Positions 20,106 through 23,117 of a stretch of 23,117 bases of DNA are shown here, piece by piece. The notes under the pieces are model-generated. The model was not told the origin of the DNA, made no database searches, and saw nothing but the letters and a program-made list of their open reading frames with translations. Location: assembly GCF_000485595.1 (NCBI RefSeq), contig NW_014577296.1, positions 203,658 to 226,774 on the forward strand, read 5' to 3'. The stretch comes from Priapulus caudatus. Lineage: Eukaryota; Priapulida; Priapulimorpha; Priapulimorphida; Priapulidae. Both the position numbers and the translations under genes were made by a program. Positions within the stretch are counted from its first letter, which is position 1; the number at the start of each line of letters is the position of its first letter.

Positions 20106-20207
20106 GGATCTACCTTCTATAAGGATCTACCTTCTATAAGTATCTACCTTCTATAAGGATCTACCTTCTATATGTATCTACCTTCTATAAGAATCTACCT
20201 TCTTTAT
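20106..20207. repeat. 17-bp tandem repeat, six units
   Basis: Units of the form G(G/T/A)ATCTACCTTCTATAA repeat with a 17-bp period. CTTCTTTATACGG occurs just before the array (20094-20106) and again at its right end, so the array may have grown inside an earlier short duplication. Confidence 0.9.
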
Positions 20208-20436
20208 ACGGTCTTGAGTATAACCATTAAGGATTGTAGAGTCAGATTCGCCCTCATAGATGAAACCGCTGTAGAAGCGCTTAACAGACACAATCACAAC
20301 AAGTAACAGACACAATCACGAGGCAAAGCGTATGTGACAGACACGACTGGGGCGATACCCCCACCCATACACACACTCTCCCTTTTCCCTCGCTTTCGCT
20401 CACACGCTCACTCTCTCCGTCTAACCCTTGCTTGTT

Positions 20437-20601
<165 letters not shown>

Positions 20602-20617
20602 NNNNNNNNNNNNNNNN
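20602..20617. other. Assembly gap of 16 N
   Basis: Sixteen unknown bases separate (CT)n from (AT)n(TAA)n. Order and distance across this point are not shown by the sequence. Confidence 1.
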
Positions 20618-20655
<38 letters not shown>

Positions 20656-23117
20656 GCCTATCGTAGTCCTAAGGAATGTGGTGGTACCCATGCCGACTCT
20701 TTGGCGAAAGTAATACACACAGTTGATACCATATACCATACATCGTGAACAAACAATTTCTAATAATACCTGACGAACCATGGCGCAACCGATATTTTCT
20801 AGGCAAATTTTTACTAAACGCAGCACTCACAATGAAGCCGCATCTGTAAGCTTGTTATTCAGTCGGCGCGGGGCACGTTAATTCCTGCGTTCATCTCCAG
20901 GCACTAGCAGACGAGATCACCACGCGTAAATATAGCTTACAGGCGCACGCGTGCGCGTAGTCGGTCGTAAAGCGGCAGCACCGCGCGACCCGCTCACTTG
21001 ACGCACGATAATGTCTCTACGGGTTCCGACCGAAATAGCGCCACAATAAATAAAACACGGGGACACCGACAACAGGCGCGCGCCATCGCACATGCACGCC
21101 CACGACGGCAGTATTGGCACTCGACGCGCACCGGGCAACGTAAAGGCCGGCACACATACACACACGCGCGCACACGGGCGACGGTACGCACGCACACGCA
21201 CGCACACACACACAGCGGTCGCACGCGCCTCACTCCCTCGCTCCCGCGCGCACGTGTGCGGCGTGGTCTGGTGTGGCTTGCTGCAGCAGCGCTACTAGCA
21301 ATGCTGGCACGCGAGCGCGGGGTAGCGACGAGGAATGTGCAGCCGATACGTATGTAGGCCGATACGCCGACGACCGGAGAAAATGAAAACAAAAAACGCG
21401 CCGAGCTTTAACGCGCCCGCGATGACACGTGAGGGTGGCGGATGGGAAGGGAAAGGGGGAGGGGGGTGGAGGGGGAGGCCCAGCTGCCTCTCCAGCGTCT
21501 GCCAACATTCTCAACCTCCAAGATCGGGACTTGGATCCTTACCCCCCCCCCTCCGGTGATCATCAGCGGAGCGACAGCAGACGCCATTGCTATATACTCG
21601 GCAACGAGGGAGGGGGTAAAGTTCGCTTACTTCCCCGCTCCCGCAGACCCTACCCAGTAAGTGGCCAGATGGCAGACCAAGGCATGGCGAGATGATATAT
21701 CCACAGGCACTTGGACCGTTTCAAAAATAAAATGATGGTTAATAAATACAACTTGTCAGTACTACTACTACTACTAGCCCTACCAGTACCAGTACCAGTA
21801 CCAGTAATAGTCTTAATGTTTGATTTGACCTAATAACTTCACTTCAACACCGTCCAATACACCGCTGCAACACATAGCACGCACGCCCTTGTGCATGAAC
21901 AAATACACAGTGATAATAAGTGATCCATCATTTTATTATTGAAACGGTCCAAGTGCCTGTGGATATAAGCTTCAACCAACTCTCCGGTATTACACGAGCA
22001 CGCGGGTAGGTGTAGTAGCGGTGACTACGCGCACGAACAGTTTTTTCAATGGCCACGAAGTTGTGCCATCATTCCAGTAACCGAGACCGCAATGTTGTCA
22101 TCACTCTCCTTACTACTATACTACTATATACTATACTATATACTATATACTATACTTTACTTAGCTATGTCAGCACACTACGAGCAAGATACGAGCAAAG
22201 CAGATGAATGATTTCAGATGTCTTCAATGTTACCAACGATCTGTAAGCACGGGCAGCAATGAAGAAGTAGCACACACGTGCAAGCTTCACAGACAGACAT
22301 ATAGTATCATTGCACCCCCGCTGGCAGCAGCATCTTAACAAGTTCTGCCGATATTATGTCAGCAACGAAGCGTTGATGAATGAACATGGTACGTGCACGC
22401 ATGAATAAATATATAATGAATGAATGGATGTATATGGAGGACGGGTGTGTGCGCGCGTGTGTGCGTGGGTGCCTGCCTGTGTGCGTGCGTGGCTGCGTGC
22501 CTATCTGTACATCTGTACGGACGGACGGCCAGACGGACGCCAGTACGGACATACGGACAGACTGATAGATGGATTGATGGGTGGATGGACGGACGGACGG
22601 ACGGATGGATGGATGGGCGGATTGATGGATCGATGGTTGAATAAATGAATTGATGGCTGAAAGATTTGAATGTACGAAAAAAACCAAGCCAACTAATAAA
22701 TCGAGACCTAATTACCCGATTGTGAAATGTTGGTAATACATTATTCTAATAGCTGCCAAAAATTTAGCCACAGACCTAGCCAATACCGTACTATAGAATT
22801 TCCACGCAACATGCTTAGAAAGAATAGTTGAGTAATTTATACTACAATTTAATCTTTAATGATTTCGCTAACTAACTGCATTTGATATGATAATTATCTA
22901 AGATGATACTGAATTACCGACAGCGCATTATAAATATCAGGAGTGCATAAAACGTTTTAACAATCCAGCCCGTGCATTGCGAATTGATTAATAAAAAGTC
23001 ACAGCTGTTCTCGTGTCGCTAACTTTAGTACCAGCCACACAACTCGCCGCAGCCTCAGTGGCAATCTACAGCATATTTCAGTCTGTAAGAAAGTCTGCAA
23101 GTTCAGCAGGCGGCCTG
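20618..23117 (+). repeat. Large duplicated segment, copy 2 (cut by window end)
   Basis: Same orientation and order as 17206-19422. Differences seen are a G-run 2 bp shorter near 21460, a 24-bp insertion near 21529-21555 containing a C-run, a transposon insertion at 21701-21962, changes in the TACTA run (about 22113-22155) and in GGAC/GGAT repeats (about 22519-22615), a 2-bp deletion near 23087, and scattered substitutions. The copy begins at the first base after the gap. Confidence 0.95.
21701..21962. mobile_element. MITE-like inverted-repeat element, intact ends
   Basis: The left end CCACAGGCACTTGGACCGTT and the right end AACGGTCCAAGTGCCTGTGG are exact reverse complements, and the match continues inward with TCAAAAATAAAATGATGG against CCATCATTTTATTATTGA, giving about 38 bp with one mismatch. 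The 262-bp element encodes no protein and carries internal TAC and CAGTAC repeats. Copy 1 of the duplicated segment lacks it at the equivalent point (after 18263). Flanks are AT steps (GATGATATAT on the left, ATATAAGC on the right), so a 2-bp TA or AT target duplication is possible but cannot be placed exactly. A diverged relative is at 4638-4864. Confidence 0.9.

Overview
The window is animal (bilaterian) nuclear DNA, probably from an invertebrate with a repeat-rich and heterozygous genome. Evidence is short exons with GT..AG introns, abundant microsatellites, minisatellites and small inverted-repeat transposons, and a run of 16 Ns typical of a scaffolded assembly. There is no bacterial-style gene packing. 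Most long open frames are repeat translations or chance. I cannot name the species.

The one clearly recognisable gene is an internal piece of a neuron navigator (NAV; unc-53/sickie family) gene on the minus strand at 9841-16789. Ten exons join with compatible splice phases into one continuous frame of 623 codons. They cover the Ser/Pro/Gly-rich disordered middle of the protein and the start of its coiled coil (residue patterns SISLVSS and LRHELYTANDKVSLLTHQL). An eleventh, phase-symmetric exon at 11002-11124 could be an optional cassette. The N-terminal part (the CH domain in some relatives) and the C-terminal AAA+ ATPase are not in the window.

Left part (1-9840): a 24-bp minisatellite (1-361); a minus-strand first coding exon of an unrecognised gene in a CpG-rich stretch (920-1150); a 227-bp inverted-repeat transposon (4638-4864); a foldback repeat array (6311-6566) just upstream of a good TATA box (6751) and a possible small plus-strand transcription unit ending at a poly(A) signal (7576); a 125-bp tandem duplication (7893-8142); and other simple repeats. 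Much of the remainder shows nothing I can support.

Right part (16790-23117): non-coding, CpG-rich and microsatellite-rich DNA present twice, 17206-19422 and 20618-23117. The second copy starts directly after the N gap and runs off the window. The copies are nearly identical but differ by a 262-bp transposon insertion, a 24-bp insertion and microsatellite changes. This fits either a recent tandem duplication or, more likely, two alleles placed one after the other by the assembler.

I found no viral, toxin or CRISPR genes. I found no new multi-gene system; the most notable items are the NAV exon structure, the duplication with a transposon-polymorphic copy, and the foldback array by the TATA box.
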